Part shown: piece after piece, positions 10,645 through 18,581 of the stretch
Position numbering within the stretch: position 1 is the stretch's first letter
How the letters are laid out: every line of letters begins with the position of its first letter
Source of the DNA: Acidimicrobiaceae bacterium
GTDB lineage: Bacteria > Actinomycetota > Acidimicrobiia > Acidimicrobiales > RAAP-2
Assembly (NCBI GenBank): GCA_003167415.1
Contig: PMTF01000022.1
Location: 62,001 to 126,000 of the forward strand
Direction of reading: 5' to 3'
Length of the DNA: 64,000 bases
Program-made: the position numbers and the translations under genes
Notes under the pieces: generated by a model
What the model was told of the DNA's origin: nothing
The model's input: only the letters and a program-made list of their open reading frames with translations
Database searches by the model: none

Positions 10645-11221
10645 GCGCACGGTAAACCGGGACCTCTCGAGGGTGCTCGCACAATGATCCCGCTCACCGA
10701 CGCGTTGACGAGCCTTGGCAACCAACGGCTGCTGGAAAAGGATCTCGCCGTCTACGAAGGGCAGGTCGCTCGCTACGGAATGCGCAGTTGCGTCGCGCTC
10801 ATTGACATCGACGACTTCAAGAAGTTCAACGACCGCTACGGCCGCGAGGCGGGTGACAAAGCCATCGTCGCCATCGCCGAACGGCTCGCGAACCGCTCTC
10901 GACTGGGCGACTCCGTCTACCGCGTCGGGGGGGACGAGTTCATCTGTCTTTTACCGGAACAGTCACTGGAATCCGGGGCGCTCGCCATGGATCGCATGCG
11001 CCGCAGTATCGAGGAACTCGCCATTCCCCACGAAGACTCCTCGAGCGGTTTTCTCACCGTGAGCGCCGGACTCACCGTCCTGGACGCCGAGAACTTGAAG
11101 TCGGCGAGCGAACTGTTGAAGGACGCCCAAGCCGCTCTCAGTCGAACTCGAAATGCCAACGCCAATCAAATCGAGGGCGTTGACGATGATGATTCGTCGC
11201 CGTCCCGGTAACGGGCGCGAC
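10088..11221 (+). repeat. Tandem 567-bp duplication covering the GGDEF domain
   Basis: Unit 1 is 10088-10654 and unit 2 is 10655-11221. They align without gaps at a constant offset of 567 bp (189 codons): ATG 10117 to 10684, the GGDEF region, and the stop codons TGA 10642 to TAA 11209. Long stretches are identical and the differences are scattered substitutions. Because 567 is divisible by three, unit 2 stays in frame with unit 1. Confidence 0.93.
10684..11211 (+). CDS. Stand-alone GGDEF protein, duplicate of the upstream domain
   Basis: 175 residues, nearly a copy of the GGDEF domain of the preceding protein, without membrane helix or PAS. GGDEF is intact at residues 82-86 and the I-site RxxD at 73-76. 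There is no good ribosome site before the ATG at 10684; this ATG corresponds to an internal Met of the parent protein. The frame is open from directly after the TGA of the upstream gene, so stop-codon readthrough would give a PAS-GGDEF-GGDEF protein. Either the second domain is expressed from its own weak start, by reinitiation or by readthrough, or it is a decaying duplicate. Conserved active-site residues argue against long neutral decay. Confidence 0.7.
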   Translation: MIPLTDALTSLGNQRLLEKDLAVYEGQVARYGMRSCVALIDIDDFKKFNDRYGREAGDKAIVAIAERLANRSRLGDSVYRVGGDEFICLLPEQSLESGALAMDRMRRSIEELAIPHEDSSSGFLTVSAGLTVLDAENLKSASELLKDAQAALSRTRNANANQIEGVDDDDSSPSR

Positions 11222-11228
11222 GACTCGC

Positions 11229-11642
11229 TCAGCGGCTCTCTTCGACCAACTCAATAAGCGTTCCGAAGGAGCTCTTCGGGTGCACGAAGGCCACGGTTGT
11301 TCCTCGCGATCCCGGCCGCGGCGCCTCGTCAATCACGCGCGCGCCACTGGCCTTCACCGCTTCGAGGGCCTTCGCGCAGTCGTCGACTCGATAGGCAATA
11401 TGGTGCAGTCCCTCGCCGTTCTTCGCGAGGTACTTCGCGACCGGTGAATCGTCGCGCGTCGGCGTCAGCAATTGGATGTAGGACTCGGCCACCTTCACCA
11501 GGGCTTCGTCAACGCCATCGGACTCGACGATCTCGCGATGGACGACTTCGGCGCCGAAGACCGCCTCGTACCAGGCAATCGCGGCGTCGAGGTCGTTGAC
11601 CGCGATGGCGACGTGGTCGATCTCGGTGAGTTGTGACGTCAC
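11229..11642 (-). CDS. Methylmalonyl/ethylmalonyl-CoA epimerase
   Basis: 137 residues from a GTG that overlaps the ccr stop codon (GTGA). It is a VOC-fold enzyme with the epimerase pattern: metal ligands His10 ('EIDHVAIAV'), His81 ('GLHHIAYRV') and Glu131 ('LIELVEE'). It interconverts the (2R) and (2S) forms of methylmalonyl-CoA and, in the ethylmalonyl-CoA route, ethylmalonyl-CoA. Coupling to crotonyl-CoA carboxylase/reductase, which makes (2S)-ethylmalonyl-CoA, fits delivery of the other isomer to the mutase encoded 4 kb away. Confidence 0.92.
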   Translation of the reverse strand: MTSQLTEIDHVAIAVNDLDAAIAWYEAVFGAEVVHREIVESDGVDEALVKVAESYIQLLTPTRDDSPVAKYLAKNGEGLHHIAYRVDDCAKALEAVKASGARVIDEAPRPGSRGTTVAFVHPKSSFGTLIELVEESR

Positions 11643-12988
11643 GAAGATTCCCTGTCGTGTCGACGGAAAATGGTCAAGCGATCCTCGCCGACGCGCGCGC
11701 GGAGTTCCGGATTGGTCACGCCGAGACCCTCTTCGGGCGCGACACAGAGAATCCCGATCTTGCCCTCGTGTCGATTGTGGTGCACTTCGAAGGCGGCGAC
11801 GCCGGTCTCTTCGAGGGGAAAGACCGCCGAGAGCGGCGGTACGACCTTGCCGGCGATAATCGTCTGGTTCGCCGCCCAGGCCTCTCGGTAGTTGGAGAAG
11901 TGCGAGCCCTTGATCGTCTTCAACTTCATCCACAGGTGACGATTGTCGTACTCGATCATGTAACCGCTCGTGGCGGCGCAGGTGATAATGGTGCCGCCGC
12001 GTTTGGCCACGAAGACGCTCGCGCCCATCGTGGAGCGTCCGGGGTGCTCAAAGACAATGTCGGGGTCCTCGCCGACGAGCGCCCGAATGTCCTTGCCCAG
12101 GCGACGCCACTCCCCCTGGTCCTGGGTGTGCTCGTCCTTCCAGAACCGGTACTCATTCGCTCGACGATCGATCACGTACTCACAGCCCAGTTCGTGCAGC
12201 GTCTCGACTTTGGTGTCACTCGAGACGACGCCGACCGGCGTGCCGCCCGAGTTCAACACGTGTTGCACCGCGAACGATCCGAGACCTCCCGAGGCCCCCC
12301 AGATCAGCACCACGTCGCCCTGAGTCACCGGAGCGCCGTTGCGTGACACCAGCATCCGGTACGCCGTCGAATTGCACAGCGCGTTCACCGCCGCCTCTTC
12401 CCAGGTGAGGTGCGTGGGCTTGGGCATCAACTGGTTCGCCTTCACGACCGCGATGTCGGCCAGCCCCCCAAAGTTGGTCTCGAATCCCCAGATCCGCTGG
12501 CTACTCGAGAGCATGGAGTCCTCGTGGCTTGTCGGATCCTGGTCGTCCACGTAGTTGCAGTGCACGGTGACCTCGTCGCCGACCTTCCAGTTGCGCACGG
12601 CCGATCCGGCGCGCAGGACGACGCCGGCGGCGTCCGAGCCGATCACGTGATAGTCCAGCGCGTGACGCTGTCCCCAGATTGACTCCTTGCCCAGACGGTC
12701 CAGGAAACCGAAGGTGGAAAGCGGCTCGAAGATGCTCGTCCACACCGAGTTGAAGTTGATCGAGGACGCCATGACCGCCACGAAGACTTCGTCGGGAGCG
12801 AGTTGCGGGAGCGGCACCTCATCAACGTGCAGGCTGCGCCGGGGATCTTTGTCGCCACTGTCCATGCCATCGAACATCGTCTGCTCGTCGCGCCGCACGA
12901 AGACCGCACGCGTCATCGCGGGCATTTCGGTCGCCGCCAACGCCTCGGCCGAAGCGCCGGAGCGCACCGCGTCGAGAATCTCACTCAT
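11639..12988 (-). CDS. ccr: Crotonyl-CoA carboxylase/reductase
   Basis: 449 residues of the medium-chain dehydrogenase family, with the long N-terminal part typical of Ccr: 'MASSINFNSVWTSIFEP', 'YHVIGSDAAGVVLR', 'VHCNYVDDQDP' and 'QRIWGFETNFGGLA'. The NADPH-binding motif is 'IWGASGGLGSFAVQ', and 'VFEHPGRSTMGASVFV' follows. It reductively carboxylates crotonyl-CoA to (2S)-ethylmalonyl-CoA. There is no zinc-binding cysteine set of ordinary alcohol dehydrogenases. It is first gene of a ccr-epimerase operon with a GTGA overlap and lies divergent to the thiolase. The ATG follows TAACCT by 7 nt, so it may be leaderless. Confidence 0.95.
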   Translation of the reverse strand: MSEILDAVRSGASAEALAATEMPAMTRAVFVRRDEQTMFDGMDSGDKDPRRSLHVDEVPLPQLAPDEVFVAVMASSINFNSVWTSIFEPLSTFGFLDRLGKESIWGQRHALDYHVIGSDAAGVVLRAGSAVRNWKVGDEVTVHCNYVDDQDPTSHEDSMLSSSQRIWGFETNFGGLADIAVVKANQLMPKPTHLTWEEAAVNALCNSTAYRMLVSRNGAPVTQGDVVLIWGASGGLGSFAVQHVLNSGGTPVGVVSSDTKVETLHELGCEYVIDRRANEYRFWKDEHTQDQGEWRRLGKDIRALVGEDPDIVFEHPGRSTMGASVFVAKRGGTIITCAATSGYMIEYDNRHLWMKLKTIKGSHFSNYREAWAANQTIIAGKVVPPLSAVFPLEETGVAAFEVHHNRHEGKIGILCVAPEEGLGVTNPELRARVGEDRLTIFRRHDRESS

Positions 12989-12995
12989 CCCGGCG

Positions 12996-13001
12996 AGGTT
13001 A
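12996..13001 (-). promoter_or_regulatory. -10-like TAACCT upstream of ccr
   Basis: TAACCT, 7 nt, then the ccr ATG on the minus strand; no Shine-Dalgarno sequence is present. Confidence 0.4.
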
Positions 13002-13133
13002 CCCGCCGCCGTGACATCGCTCGGTAGAACTGCGCGAATGACGAGCGCAATGGTGGGCCTCGCACGGCTCAGTCGGAGTTCGCAGAACGGCGTCTAAAGT
13101 CGACCTTGGGTGGAATCGCACAAAGGAGTCTCC

Positions 13134-14312
13134 ATGTCACGAAGCGTCATCGTCGCCGGCACTCGAACGGCTATTGGGAAATTGGCGGGAGCCTACGCGT
13201 CGCTCAGCGCCCAGGACCTCGGGGGCGCCGCCATTAAGGGCGTGCTCGATCGCACCGGCGTCGATCCGTCCAGCGTCGACCTCGTATTGATGGGTCAGGT
13301 CCTCCAAGCCGGCCAGGGTCAGATCACCGCTCGCCAGGCCGCCGTCAAGGGCGGCATTCCGATGACCGTCCCCGCCACCACTATTAATAAGGTCTGCCTC
13401 TCCGGCCTCCAGACCATTTACCTCGCCGACCTCATGATCCGATCCGGGGAGGCCGACGTCATCATCGCCGGCGGCATGGAGTCGATGACCAACGCGCCAT
13501 ATCTGCTGCCGGGCGCGAGGTCCGGCTATCGCCTGGGCGATCAGAAGGTCATCGACTCGATGATGTTCGACGGATTGACCTGCGCCTTCGACCAGTGCGC
13601 GATGGGACTCGCCACCGAGAAGTACAACCAGGGGCGAATCAGCCGCGAACGTCAGGACGAGTTCTCGGCGCGCAGTCACCAACTGGCCGCGGCGGCGATC
13701 GCGGCGGGCAAGTTCGCCGAGGAAATCGTCGAGGTCGCGGTGCCCCAGCGAAAGGGCGATCCGATCTTGGTCGCCATCGACGAGGGCGTGCGGGGCGAAA
13801 CCACGGCTGGGTCGCTGGCCCAGTTGCGCGGCGCCTTCGAGAAGGACGGCACGATCACGGCCGGCAACGCCTCGCAGATCTCCGACGGCGGCGCGGCGGT
13901 GCTCGTGATGTCCGTAGAACGCTGCGAACAACTCGGTCTGACACCACTGGGCGAACTCGTGAGTTACGGCCAGGTCGCCGGGCCCGACGCGTCACTCCTC
14001 ACGCAGCCCTCGCACGCCATACTCCAGGCAGCGAAGAAGGCCGATCTCGACGTGAAGGGTCTGGACCTCTTCGAGATCAACGAGGCGTTCGCGGCCGTCG
14101 GCCTAGCCTCGGTGGACGACCTGGGGATTGACGAAGCGAAGGTCAACGTAAACGGCGGCGCCATTGCCATGGGACACCCGGTCGGAATGTCGGGCACTCG
14201 CCTCGCGCTCACGGCCCTGAGCGAACTACGCCGACGCGGCGGCGGCGTGGCCGCGGTGGCGTTGTGCGGTGGCGGCGGCCAAGGTGACGCCGCCATCCTT
14301 CGCAACCTCTAG
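13134..14312 (+). CDS. Acetyl-CoA C-acetyltransferase (thiolase)
   Basis: 392 residues from the ATG at 13134, preceded by a strong ribosome site (aaaggag). Condenses two acetyl-CoA to acetoacetyl-CoA, or the reverse. The acyl-accepting cysteine is Cys88 in 'NKVCLSGLQ'; the C-terminal histidine is in 'GGAIAMGHPVGMSG' and the second catalytic cysteine in 'ALCGGGGQGD'. It starts the C4 chain used by the 3-hydroxybutyryl-CoA dehydrogenase and crotonyl-CoA carboxylase in this neighbourhood. Its stop codon interlocks with that of the convergent SixA gene (shared CTAG). Confidence 0.94.
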   Translation: MSRSVIVAGTRTAIGKLAGAYASLSAQDLGGAAIKGVLDRTGVDPSSVDLVLMGQVLQAGQGQITARQAAVKGGIPMTVPATTINKVCLSGLQTIYLADLMIRSGEADVIIAGGMESMTNAPYLLPGARSGYRLGDQKVIDSMMFDGLTCAFDQCAMGLATEKYNQGRISRERQDEFSARSHQLAAAAIAAGKFAEEIVEVAVPQRKGDPILVAIDEGVRGETTAGSLAQLRGAFEKDGTITAGNASQISDGGAAVLVMSVERCEQLGLTPLGELVSYGQVAGPDASLLTQPSHAILQAAKKADLDVKGLDLFEINEAFAAVGLASVDDLGIDEAKVNVNGGAIAMGHPVGMSGTRLALTALSELRRRGGGVAAVALCGGGGQGDAAILRNL

Positions 14313-14824
14313 ACGGGGATGTAACTCGCCACGACTTCGTAGCGTGCCAGACCGACCGGACGATCGTCGGGCAACGCCAGCACGAAGGCACCTCCGAGCG
14401 GATAATGATCACCACGCAACGCCTTCGGGAGATCCTTCGCCAGGGTGATCATCACCTCGTGAACGGTGGGATTGTGACCGACGACCAACAGTGACGTCGT
14501 GACGGGGTCGATGGCGCCGAGGTCGATCAAGAGGTCCTCGGCGCTGACCTCGCGACGACCGTTGTAAATGAGTTCACTGAATTCGCAGCGCTGGACGAAC
14601 GCCGTGCCGTGAAAGGCCCTTCGAAAGGTCTCCCGCGTTCGAGCGGCCGAACTCACGAGCGCGGTCGTGGGTCCGAATCGACCCAGTTCGTCGGGGTCAC
14701 TCGCCCACTCGCGCAGCCGTTCGCACTCGTCGCGGCCGCGCTTGTTCAGCGGGCGGACGAAGTCCGACTCCCCGGGCTTGGCCGGCGCCGACTTCGCGTG
14801 TCGAACCACCGTGAGATAGCGCAT
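14309..14824 (-). CDS. SixA-like histidine phosphatase
   Basis: 171 residues from the ATG giving 'MRYLTVVRHAKSAP'. The RHxxS-type phosphohistidine motif 'VRHAKS' and the later 'VVGHNPTVHE' histidine place it in the branch of the histidine phosphatase superfamily that includes SixA, which removes phosphate from phosphohistidine on signalling proteins. Arg and Glu partners lie in 'SSAARTRET' and 'CEFSELIYNG'. The actual substrate is unknown. The gene lies divergent to uppP and convergent with the thiolase. Confidence 0.8.
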   Translation of the reverse strand: MRYLTVVRHAKSAPAKPGESDFVRPLNKRGRDECERLREWASDPDELGRFGPTTALVSSAARTRETFRRAFHGTAFVQRCEFSELIYNGRREVSAEDLLIDLGAIDPVTTSLLVVGHNPTVHEVMITLAKDLPKALRGDHYPLGGAFVLALPDDRPVGLARYEVVASYIPV

Positions 14825-14873
14825 TGGAGAATTCTGACCCAATTCGGTGACCAGCACCACTGGCTCGTTCGTT

Positions 14874-14879
14874 TAGCGT
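14874..14879 (+). promoter_or_regulatory. -10-like TAGCGT upstream of uppP
   Basis: TAGCGT, 6 nt, then GTG at 14886. The intervening TGGAGG could also act as a ribosome site if transcription starts further upstream, so the case is ambiguous. Confidence 0.35.
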
Positions 14880-14885
14880 TGGAGG

Positions 14886-15785
14886 GTGCACGCGTCGCTG
14901 TCGTACTTCCAAGCCATCATTATGGGCCTCACGCAGGGCATCACCGAACTCTTTCCCGTTTCGAGTCTGGGTCACAGCGTGTTGTTGCCGGCCCTACTCG
15001 GCTGGCACAACCTCGTGAACTCCCAGTCGGCGTCCGAGTCGTTTTTCCTCGCCTTCATCGTCGGCCTGCACGTCGGCACGGCGCTCGGACTCCTCGTCTA
15101 TTACCGCAAGACGTGGATCGCGCTCTTTCGCGGACTGGGCAGCCAGTTGGCCGGCGTTCGCGGCGCCGGCGTCTCGTCGCTGTGGCACCTCAACGAACCC
15201 GACACGGATCCGAACTACCGGCTGCTGTTCTTGCTCGCAGTCGCCACGGTTCCCGTCGGGATCGTCGGGCTCTTGTTGGAACACAAACTGCGCGTCCTCT
15301 TCGCCAAGCCCCTCGCCGCGGCGATCTTTCTGACGATCAATGGCGTCATCTTGCTGGTCGGCGAGCGCCTGCGTCGCAACAGCAGTCGTCACGTGCAATT
15401 CAAGAAGCTCGAACGACTCTCGCCCCAGGGCGCCTTCGCCATCGGCTGCTCACAGATCTTCGCACTCTTGGCCGGCATCTCACGGAGCGGCATTTCCATG
15501 GTGGCCGCACTGATGGACGGTCTCGACCACGAAGAGTCGGCGAACTTCGCGTTCTTGTTGGCGACGCCGGTCATCTTGCTCGCCGGCGTGCTCAAACTGC
15601 CCGACTTGATGGGGCCGCTCGGCGACGGCGTCCGTTACCAAACGCTGGTCGGCGCGCTCTGCGCCATGGTGACCGCCCTAATCTCCGTGATATTCCTCAC
15701 CAAGTGGTTCACCACGAAGACCCTGATCCCCTTCGGCATCTACAGTCTGGTCGCCGGACTTCTCTGCGTGATTCGCTTCGCCTAA
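14886..15785 (+). CDS. uppP: Undecaprenyl-diphosphatase UppP (BacA)
   Basis: 299-residue membrane protein with about eight hydrophobic helices. It dephosphorylates undecaprenyl diphosphate so the lipid carrier can return to peptidoglycan synthesis; excess confers bacitracin tolerance. The two active-site motifs are present: 'GLTQGITELFPVSSLGH' (Q/E-rich motif) and 'LAGISRSGISM' (the PGxSRSxxT-type motif, here with Ala and Met variants), followed by 'EESANFAFLLATPVI'. The start is a GTG. The C-terminal stop interlocks with recR. Confidence 0.93.
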   Translation: MHASLSYFQAIIMGLTQGITELFPVSSLGHSVLLPALLGWHNLVNSQSASESFFLAFIVGLHVGTALGLLVYYRKTWIALFRGLGSQLAGVRGAGVSSLWHLNEPDTDPNYRLLFLLAVATVPVGIVGLLLEHKLRVLFAKPLAAAIFLTINGVILLVGERLRRNSSRHVQFKKLERLSPQGAFAIGCSQIFALLAGISRSGISMVAALMDGLDHEESANFAFLLATPVILLAGVLKLPDLMGPLGDGVRYQTLVGALCAMVTALISVIFLTKWFTTKTLIPFGIYSLVAGLLCVIRFA

Positions 15786-16384
15786 TCGGTGAGGACTCGA
15801 CGGCCGTCGATGGCGCGACCGAGGGTGAGATCATCGGCGAACTCCAGGTCCCCGCCGACCGGCAGTCCGCTGGCGGGCTGGGAGACAATCAGACCCGGCA
15901 CCTGTAAGAGCCGACTGAGGTACATGGCGGTCGCGTCGCCCTCGACGTTGGAGTTGAAACAGAGAATCACCTCTTTCACCGGGCCGCGAAGACGCAGTAT
16001 CAACTCTTGGATTCGCAACCGGTCCGGCGTTACGCCCTCCAGCGGATTCAAGACGCCGTGGAGCACGTGATACGTGCCGTGAAACGCACCGGATCGCTCG
16101 ACGGCCACCACGTCCGGCGGGTTCTCGACCACGCAGATCGTGGTTTGGTCCCGTCGTTCGTCGGCGCAGATGGGACAGAGCCCACCGGTCTCGGCGATGT
16201 TGCAACACCGTTCACAGAACGAAAGCTTGGTCTTCATCTCCTCGATGGACACGGCCAACCGCGCGACGTCCTCGCTGGGCTGACGCATCAGCCAGAACGC
16301 GATGCGTTGCGCCGACTTCGGACCGACGCCGGGAAACCGTCCGAGCTCATCGACGACGGCCTGGAGCGGCGGCGGGTAGGTCAC
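15782..16384 (-). CDS. recR: Recombination mediator RecR
   Basis: 200 residues, the standard size. It works with RecO and RecF to load RecA on gapped DNA. The N-terminal helix-hairpin-helix region includes 'FPGVGPKSAQRIAFWL'. A C4 zinc finger 'CERCC...CPIC' follows, then a Toprim domain with 'VVENPPDVVAVERS' and 'FNSNVEGDATAMYL'. It starts with GTG inside the dnaX stop codon (GTGA). The usual ybaB (ebfC) gene between dnaX and recR is absent here. Confidence 0.96.
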   Translation of the reverse strand: MTYPPPLQAVVDELGRFPGVGPKSAQRIAFWLMRQPSEDVARLAVSIEEMKTKLSFCERCCNIAETGGLCPICADERRDQTTICVVENPPDVVAVERSGAFHGTYHVLHGVLNPLEGVTPDRLRIQELILRLRGPVKEVILCFNSNVEGDATAMYLSRLLQVPGLIVSQPASGLPVGGDLEFADDLTLGRAIDGRRVLTD

Positions 16385-18069
16385 GTGATCTCCGTCGCCC
16401 CGGGGAACATCTCGGTGATGAGGTGATCACCGGCCGATTCGACCACGATGACGGTCTCGTCGGCTGAGTAGGTCTCTTCGGCGTCGGCTTCGCGCGAGCG
16501 AATCGGACGCGACGTCGAGGCCGGAGCGGCGGCCGGGCTCGCCAACGTGGGGTCGACGGCCCAGGTGATCTGCAACGGCGACTTGAACTCGTGCTCCATC
16601 GCGCTTCGCAGTCCTTGGGCGATCAGCTCGGTGTTCTGACGCATCTCTTCGCTCGGTAGGGCGATGGTGAGGTGCTGTCCATCGAGTGAACGCACGAAGG
16701 CGGACTTCAGTAGCAACTGTGCGCCACGCGACGTCCGTGGGACGACGCGCTCCACGAATCGGGCGCGCACGTCGTCGAGATCAAGGGTGGCCCCGCCGTT
16801 GGGCGCCGTCGTCTCCGGTTCAACGATTTCGGCCACTGGCGCCGGCGCCGGCTTCACGGGAAGCGTGGGCGTGACGGGCGCAGCGGTGCCGATCGGGCGA
16901 AGTACGGCCGGCGGTGCCGGGGCCGACGGCTCGACCCGAACGCCGTCGCGCTCCAGCTTGGTCACGCGTTCATCGAGCGCTTCGACGGTGTTGTCGAGTT
17001 CGGGCCTAATCAGCCGGACCATGGCCACTTCGAGGATGACAATCTTCTCCGGCGCACTCTTCATTTCACGCATGGCCCGCCCAACGGTCTCCAGCACACG
17101 AACCGTGCGCGGAAGTCCCAGTTGGGTCCCCCACTCGGTGAGACGGTCGCGGTCACTGTCGACCGCGTCGGCGACTTCGGGCGCGACCTGCAACAAGAAG
17201 ACCTGTCGAACATCGCCGGCGAAACTCTCGGCGAGTTGTTCGGGGTCCCATCCCTCCCTCGCCAGTTCCGCGAGTGACTTCAGTGCAGCGACCGCGTCGG
17301 CGTCCACCAGGGCTCGAAAGAGTCCGTCAAATTCCGGTTGCGATTCGACAATCGAGCCGGTGGCGAGGAGTTGGTCCAGAGCGCTCAGCGCGTCTCGTGC
17401 GGAACCGCGCCCGAGTCGCACCGCCGCTTCGATCGTCGCCTCGTCGGCGCTCAACCCGGCCGCGCGCTCGACTTCATGCAACAGCGAACTCAACGTCTCG
17501 CCGTTGAACAGTCGGAACTCCAGATGCTGGGTGCGGGATCGAATCGTGGGCATCACTTTGTGGGGGTCGGTCGTGGCGAGCACGAAGACGACGTGCGGTG
17601 GCGGCTCCTCCAATGTCTTTAAAAGAGCGGCGGAAGCCGCCTTGGAGAGCTGGTGGACCTCGTCGAAGATGTAGACCTTCCAACTCCCCGGCGTACCGTG
17701 CCAGGCGCCGGCGGTGATGTCTCGAATGTCGTCCACTCCGTTGTTCGAGGCGGCGTCCAGTTCGGTCACGTCCAACGACGTCCCCTTGGTGATCGCCACG
17801 CAACTCGCGCACTTATTGCACGCGTCGCCGTCGAGCGGATGCTCGCAGTTGAGGGCCTTGGCCAGGATCCGCGCGGTCGTGGTCTTTCCCGTTCCGCGGG
17901 GACCTGAGAAGAGGTAGGCGTGGGAGACGCGCTGGTTCTTCACCGCCCCCTGAAGCGCTCGAACGACGTGGTCTTGACCGCGAAGTTCGACGAATCGACC
18001 GGGTCGAAACCTGCGATACAGCGAGGTGACGCCGTCGATGGAAGTCGGGGTCGTCGACGCATCAGCCAT
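16381..18069 (-). CDS. dnaX: DNA polymerase III gamma/tau subunit
   Basis: 562-residue clamp-loader ATPase. The AAA+ core shows Walker A 'GPRGTGKTT', a four-cysteine zinc site starting 'CEHPLDGDACNKCASC', Walker B 'VYIFDEVHQL' and sensor 'ATTDPHKVMPTIRSR'. Domain III ends near residue 360. A Pro/Ala-rich linker and a weakly conserved C-terminal region follow. I see no slippery A-run that would force the E. coli style gamma frameshift. The ATG follows a -10-like TAGCAT by 6 nt. The SRP RNA gene lies immediately upstream on the same strand. Confidence 0.96.
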   Translation of the reverse strand: MADASTTPTSIDGVTSLYRRFRPGRFVELRGQDHVVRALQGAVKNQRVSHAYLFSGPRGTGKTTTARILAKALNCEHPLDGDACNKCASCVAITKGTSLDVTELDAASNNGVDDIRDITAGAWHGTPGSWKVYIFDEVHQLSKAASAALLKTLEEPPPHVVFVLATTDPHKVMPTIRSRTQHLEFRLFNGETLSSLLHEVERAAGLSADEATIEAAVRLGRGSARDALSALDQLLATGSIVESQPEFDGLFRALVDADAVAALKSLAELAREGWDPEQLAESFAGDVRQVFLLQVAPEVADAVDSDRDRLTEWGTQLGLPRTVRVLETVGRAMREMKSAPEKIVILEVAMVRLIRPELDNTVEALDERVTKLERDGVRVEPSAPAPPAVLRPIGTAAPVTPTLPVKPAPAPVAEIVEPETTAPNGGATLDLDDVRARFVERVVPRTSRGAQLLLKSAFVRSLDGQHLTIALPSEEMRQNTELIAQGLRSAMEHEFKSPLQITWAVDPTLASPAAAPASTSRPIRSREADAEETYSADETVIVVESAGDHLITEMFPGATEIT

Positions 18070-18075
18070 GCCCGC

Positions 18076-18081
18076 ATGCTA
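18076..18081 (-). promoter_or_regulatory. -10-like TAGCAT, leaderless spacing to dnaX
   Basis: TAGCAT, 6 nt, ATG of dnaX on the minus strand; no Shine-Dalgarno sequence. The same hexamer and spacing stand before the glucokinase gene at 48906. Confidence 0.45.
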
Positions 18082-18098
18082 ATTGGAGGGTGTGCGAT

Positions 18099-18230
18099 GC
18101 CGAGGTCCAAAGCAGTGGTCAGGCGATCCGTGGCACCCAACACGATTTGCTGAGAGCTGCTGGCTTCCACCCCTGACTCGGTTCACAAACGGTCGTCGCA
18201 CGGGACCCGACCACTGCGGTGAACCTCGGC
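18099..18230 (-). ncRNA. ffs: Signal recognition particle RNA (bacterial small SRP RNA)
   Basis: Read on the minus strand, a long hairpin closes with GCCGAGGT/ACCTCGGC (8 bp, the ends) and GCAGTGGTC/GACCACTGC (9 bp). The apical part reads GTCAGG-GGT-GGAA-GCC-AGCAGC, which is the SRP domain IV: the CAGG and AGCAG sides of the symmetric loop that binds Ffh, and a GGAA tetraloop. The three pairs closing the tetraloop are GGT/GCC where CC/GG is more common. The ends are set by the closing stem and may be off by a few bases. Its position between tRNA-Ser and dnaX is a familiar bacterial context. Confidence 0.88.
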
Positions 18231-18318
18231 GTTGAACAGGCTACCGGACCGGTACTCGAAGCGACTCGGGTAGCCTTGCGAGCCGGTATTCATTTCGAAA
18301 GGTGCGTGCCGGTATTGA

Positions 18319-18406
18319 GGAGGAGTGCGAGAGCGGCCGAATCGGCACGATTGGAAATCGTGTGAAGGGAAACCTTCCGTGGGTTCAAATCCCACCTCCT
18401 CCGCCA
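18319..18406 (+). tRNA. tRNA-Ser(GGA)
   Basis: 88 nt with encoded CCA. The 7-bp acceptor stem is GGAGGAG/CTCCTCC with discriminator G. The anticodon loop TTGGAAA gives anticodon GGA. There is a long class II variable arm and the T-arm GTGGG-TTCAAAT-CCCAC. Confidence 0.97.
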
Positions 18407-18575
18407 AGCCAAGCCAGCCAGGCCACCAGCCAGCCACGCCAAAGCCGACCAACGAATAGCTCTTGTTCGGTGACGCGAAATGTGCCGCTGCTGAAGCGGT
18501 GGCACTCGATGTGAGCGGCACGACATCGATGGCGAGCGCCACTCCAATCGGTGTCAATGACTTGAAGACTTTCAC
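18407..18575 (-). pseudogene. Fragment of a secreted-protein gene running into tRNA-Ser
   Basis: On the minus strand a GTG at 18575 with GGAG six bases upstream opens a frame whose first ~35 residues look like a signal peptide (Lys near the start, hydrophobic stretch, then a Ser/Ala-rich run). After about 55 residues it runs into the antisense of tRNA-Ser, where it cannot be a real protein. I read it as the 5' stub of a lost gene. It could also be chance. Confidence 0.35.
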
Positions 18576-18581
18576 TAGGTA

